Source: JAAZIN01 sp033809435 (GTDB lineage: Bacteria; Bacillota; Dethiobacteria; DTU022). Taken from it: a stretch of 15,102 nt of DNA. The notes beneath the pieces were generated by a model that was given only the letters and a program-made list of their open reading frames with translations, searched no databases and had not been told where the DNA came from. Shown here in pieces: positions 12,668 through 15,102 of the stretch. The translations under genes and the position numbers were made by a program. Every line of letters begins with the position of its first letter. Position 1 is the first letter of the stretch. Location of the stretch: NCBI GenBank assembly GCA_033809435.1, contig JAPXLS010000034.1, positions 1 through 15,102 on the forward strand. Direction: 5' to 3'.

Positions 12668-14269
12668 ATGAAAAGAATAGCGTCCTCGCTGGTCCTGGGC
12701 CTGTGCATGTTCGCCCTCGTTGTGGCGGCGGGATGCAGCGAGGTGGAAAAAATGCCGCAGCCGCCAGCCGGTGGAGACAGAATGGCGGTGCTTGACGATA
12801 TCGAGGGCAAAAGGGTGGCCGTGTACACGGGTACCATTCACGATGCTTTCGTGGCCGCCAATTATCCCCGGGCGGAGATCCTGCGCTTTGACAGCACCAC
12901 CGATATGGTTCTGGCCTTGAAGAATAAAAAAGCCGATGTGGCCTTCTATGATCTGGCTTCGGCAAAGGTTCTCATCAGCAGCAATCCGGAGCTGGGAATC
13001 CTGACGGAGGACGCTCTCTCCATGGCTCTGGGCGTGGGCTTCAACAAAAACAATCCCCGGCTGCGCGACAGATTCGACAGCTATCTGGAGAAGGCGAAGG
13101 CAGACGGCACCTATGATCTGATCTACCGGCGCTGGTTTGAAGAAGATCCGGAAGAGGCGGTCATGCCGGAATTCAAGAATCCCGCAGAGGGCGAAGAAGT
13201 GGTGCTGGGGGTGGCGGTGGCAGATTTGCCTCACGTGGCTTACATGAACGGTCAATATGTGGGTTTTGACATCGAGATGCTGCAGGATTTTGCCATGCGC
13301 GAGGGTTTAAGACTGAAGATCCTGACCATGGAATTTTCCTCCCTGGTGGCCGCCCTGGCCTCGGGGAAAGTGGACATAATTACCGACGGCATTGCCATCA
13401 CCGAGGAGAGGCGGAAGCAGATCGATTTTTCCGATCCGTACATGGACTTCAAAACAGGTGTTGTTGCCCTCAAGTCCAACCTTGCCGCCTACGCGGGTCA
13501 GGCCGGGGCCGAGAAGGGCGGCTCTTTCCCGGCAAAGGTCAAGGAGAGCTTCTACAACAACATCATCCTGGAAAAGCGCTACCTGCTGATCCTGAATGGA
13601 CTGAAGGTAACGATCATCATATCGCTGCTGGCCACCCTTTTCGGCACGGCCCTGGGAGCGCTGATCTGTTTCATGCGCATGTCGTCAAACCAGGCTCTGC
13701 AACAGCCGGCCCGTTTCTACATCTCCATTTTGCGCGGCACCCCCGTGCTGGTCCTGCTCATGATCACCTTTTACGTGGTTTTTGCTTCCCTGGATATTGA
13801 TCCCATCCTGGTGGCGGTCATCGCCTTCGGCATGAATTTTGCAGCCTACGTTTCCGAGATGTTCCGGACGGGCATTGAAAGTGTGGACCGGGGGCAAATC
13901 GAAGCGGGCATTGCCGGCGGCTTTAGCAGGTTTCAGACCTTCCTCTACATTGTGCTGCCCCAGGCGATCAGGCAGATTTTACCGGTGTACAAGGGTGAAT
14001 TCATCTCCCTGGTGAAGATCACCTCCGTGGTCGGTTACATTGCGGTGCAGGATCTGACCAAGGCCAGCGATATCATCCGCAGCCGCACCTTTGACGCCTT
14101 CTTCCCCCTGATCATGGTGGCGGTGCTCTACTTTCTCGTATCCTGGATCCTTTCTTTGGCCCTGGGCTACCTTGAGTGGGCCGCCAATCCCAAAGCCAGG
14201 AGAAAGAGAGCCTCCCTGTATCAGGGAGAGCGCCCGCCTGACATATCGGGTATTGCCGGATCGATGTGA
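12668..14269 (+). CDS. Fused permuted solute-binding lipoprotein / ABC permease
   Basis: From ATG 12668 (GGGAGG just upstream; an earlier TTG at 12623 is less likely) the product has 533 residues. It has a lipoprotein signal ending VAAGC (C23). Residues 44-160 are the second part of a family 3 binding protein, DIEGKRVAVYTGT through DGTYDLIYRRWF (147-157). Residues 178-271 are the first part: VGFDIEMLQDFA (198-209), SGKVDIITDGIAITEERR (232-249) and DFSDPY (253-258), with ligand-binding motifs intact. The order is thus permuted. Residues about 290-510 are a permease with the EAA loop at 412-431 (EAGIAGGFSRFQTFLYIVLP). Binding-protein/permease fusions keep the receptor tethered to the translocator. 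This one lies 41 bases after the second ATPase, which probably drives it. The basic C-terminal tail is cytoplasmic. Confidence 0.9.
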   Translation: MKRIASSLVLGLCMFALVVAAGCSEVEKMPQPPAGGDRMAVLDDIEGKRVAVYTGTIHDAFVAANYPRAEILRFDSTTDMVLALKNKKADVAFYDLASAKVLISSNPELGILTEDALSMALGVGFNKNNPRLRDRFDSYLEKAKADGTYDLIYRRWFEEDPEEAVMPEFKNPAEGEEVVLGVAVADLPHVAYMNGQYVGFDIEMLQDFAMREGLRLKILTMEFSSLVAALASGKVDIITDGIAITEERRKQIDFSDPYMDFKTGVVALKSNLAAYAGQAGAEKGGSFPAKVKESFYNNIILEKRYLLILNGLKVTIIISLLATLFGTALGALICFMRMSSNQALQQPARFYISILRGTPVLVLLMITFYVVFASLDIDPILVAVIAFGMNFAAYVSEMFRTGIESVDRGQIEAGIAGGFSRFQTFLYIVLPQAIRQILPVYKGEFISLVKITSVVGYIAVQDLTKASDIIRSRTFDAFFPLIMVAVLYFLVSWILSLALGYLEWAANPKARRKRASLYQGERPPDISGIAGSM

Positions 14270-14328
14270 GGGGCGCGGTGAAATAGCTTCTTCCGGTACA
14301 GTTGATGGAAAATAAATAATCAAACGTA

Positions 14329-14357
14329 TTGCAGGAATCTCCGGGTTAATGTAGAAT
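14329..14357 (+). promoter_or_regulatory. Sigma-A-type promoter of the FmdE-family gene
   Basis: TTGCAG (14329-14334) and TAGAAT (14352-14357) are separated by 17 bp, a near-consensus housekeeping promoter in an A/T-rich stretch. Transcription would start near 14364. Confidence 0.6.
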
Positions 14358-14366
14358 ATTCATGAG

Positions 14367-14381
14367 TGTTACAATATAACA
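14367..14381. promoter_or_regulatory. Palindrome TGTTA-CAATA-TAACA at the transcription start
   Basis: Perfect 5-bp inverted arms lie immediately downstream of the -10 element, a position where a bound repressor would block initiation. It is a candidate operator; the protein is unknown. Confidence 0.4.
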
Positions 14382-14537
14382 TATTAGTAGCACATCAGGA
14401 TTCATTCGCCGGGGATTTTTTTTGGACAGAGGGTGGCACGAAAATAAATTTGATGTTACTGAAGGGGGGCTGGATGCTGATCGTGGTTCGTCAGGGGGGG
14501 CCGGCAAAAATTTCAGGCCGGACCTGTCTTGATAAAA

Positions 14538-14577
14538 GCCCGATGATGGGCGATCCATAGCGAGCAAGTTCGGGAGG
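14538..14577 (+). promoter_or_regulatory. Possible ribosome-binding-site switch before the FmdE-family gene
   Basis: CCCGA (14539-14543) can pair with TCGGG (14570-14574), which covers the GGGAGG ribosome binding site (14572-14577). GCCC (14538-14541) can instead pair with GGGC (14548-14551), freeing it. The stems are short, so this is only suggestive of translational control. Confidence 0.25.
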
Positions 14578-14585
14578 TGGGGCAC

Positions 14586-15102
14586 ATGTTTGTAGAGGAA
14601 GATTGGAAGAGGGCCGCCGCTTTTCACGGCCATATCTGCATCGGGCTGACCATCGGCTACCGGGTGGCGAAGATGGCCCTGGCCGCCCTGCAGGAGAGGA
14701 GGGCCCCGGATGAGGAGCTCATCGCAATCGTGGAAAATGATGCCTGCGGGATCGATGCGATCATGGTCCTGACGGGGTGCACTCCGGGCAAGGGCAATCT
14801 GATTTTCAGGGATACGGGCAAGAATGTCTACACTTTCGGCAGCCGCAATTCCAAAAGAGCCGTCAGGATATCGGTGCGGGGAGATATCCTGCGGAGCGGG
14901 CCCGGGATGAGGGCGCTGCAGCGGAAGGTGATCGAAAGAAGTGCCACGGCAGCGGAGAGGGCGGAGTACGAGAAGCTGCGCGATGAGAAGATGGTCGAAC
15001 TGTACAACATGCCCGAGGAGCAGTTTGCGGAAATAAAAGAGGTTGACTTTGCGGTGCCCGGAAAGGCGCGCCTCTTCTCCTCCCTGAAATGCAGCTGCTG
15101 CG
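14586..15102 (+). CDS. FmdE family protein, partial (runs off the right edge)
   Basis: From ATG 14586 (GGGAGG 8 bases upstream) 172 residues are visible without a stop. FHGHICIG (13-20) and the NDACGIDAIMVLTGCTPGKG segment (51-70, with C54 and C65) identify the FmdE family, named after subunit E of molybdenum formylmethanofuran dehydrogenase. The last visible residues, LKCSCC, look like the start of the zinc-ribbon found at the C-terminus of many members. In bacteria without methanofuran these proteins are stand-alone and probably have a role in molybdenum or tungsten enzyme chemistry; the exact reaction is not established. The gene has its own promoter and seems independent of the ABC cluster. 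Confidence 0.88.
   Translation, partial: MFVEEDWKRAAAFHGHICIGLTIGYRVAKMALAALQERRAPDEELIAIVENDACGIDAIMVLTGCTPGKGNLIFRDTGKNVYTFGSRNSKRAVRISVRGDILRSGPGMRALQRKVIERSATAAERAEYEKLRDEKMVELYNMPEEQFAEIKEVDFAVPGKARLFSSLKCSCC

Larger units (their letters stand above)
14270..14585. other. 316-bp intergenic region before the FmdE-family gene
   Basis: No gene is supported here. The region drops to low GC around 14300-14400, where a promoter lies, and then contains an unusually long (about 220-nt) transcribed leader. The leader has a T8 run (14416-14423) without a preceding hairpin, a stem CCGGC/GCCGG (14501-14505 with 14517-14521) and pairings around the ribosome binding site. I do not see a clear terminator for the upstream transporter operon. 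Confidence 0.5.

Noticed and set aside
14430..14440. AGGGTGGCACG resembling the T-box antiterminator sequence
   Set aside because: The CCGCG that normally follows is missing, no terminator hairpin follows and the downstream gene is not an amino-acid gene.
14366..14560. 64-codon open frame upstream of the FmdE gene
   Set aside because: It has no ribosome binding site and no family resemblance, and it overlaps the structured leader.

Overview
The window reads as chromosomal DNA of an anaerobic, fairly GC-rich bacterium, most likely a clostridial Firmicute of the Peptococcaceae or Moorella/Thermacetogenium kind. The reasons are strong GGAGG-type ribosome binding sites, frequent GTG and TTG starts, a LytS-type five-TM sensor, a membrane-embedded LuxR protein and an FmdE-family protein. 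This placement is inference. There is no rRNA, tRNA, CRISPR array or recognisable insertion sequence.

Layout. (1) Positions 1-960 hold lower-GC, broken material: a leftward HEPN-like partial ORF abuts a rightward C-terminal fragment of an octopine/nopaline-dehydrogenase-like protein, then about 220 bp of degenerate sequence. (2) Positions 1017-3398 hold a leftward LuxR regulator with an MFS-like membrane half, divergent from a rightward DUF554 membrane protein. (3) Positions 3395-8510 are one tightly packed leftward operon: a five-TM sensor/PP2C phosphatase/RsbW-like kinase fusion, a STAS anti-sigma antagonist, a 48-codon purine-permease fragment, a secreted 5'-nucleotidase and guanine deaminase. 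(4) Positions 8511-8784 are a divergent control region. (5) Positions 8785-14269 are a rightward amino-acid-type ABC transporter cluster: binding lipoprotein, permease, two ATPases, and a fused binding-protein/permease. (6) Positions 14270-15102 hold an intergenic region with a good promoter and the start of an FmdE-family gene.

The most interesting feature is the link between regions 3 and 5. Both ABC ATPases carry an extra C-terminal domain of about 120 residues after a complete, catalytically intact GlnQ-type domain. This tail resembles the RsbW-like (HATPase_c_2/GHKL) domain at the end of the divergently encoded phosphatase, but the ATP-binding N and G boxes are eroded while the surrounding framework is kept. 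The ATPases may therefore carry a non-catalytic anti-sigma-type module that could bind the STAS protein. That would make this a partner-switching-controlled uptake system, coupled through its operon to extracellular nucleotide and guanine salvage. The binding proteins are also unusual: both have the two parts of a family 3 solute-binding protein in permuted order, C-terminal part first. The first of them has lost ligand-contact residues that the second keeps.
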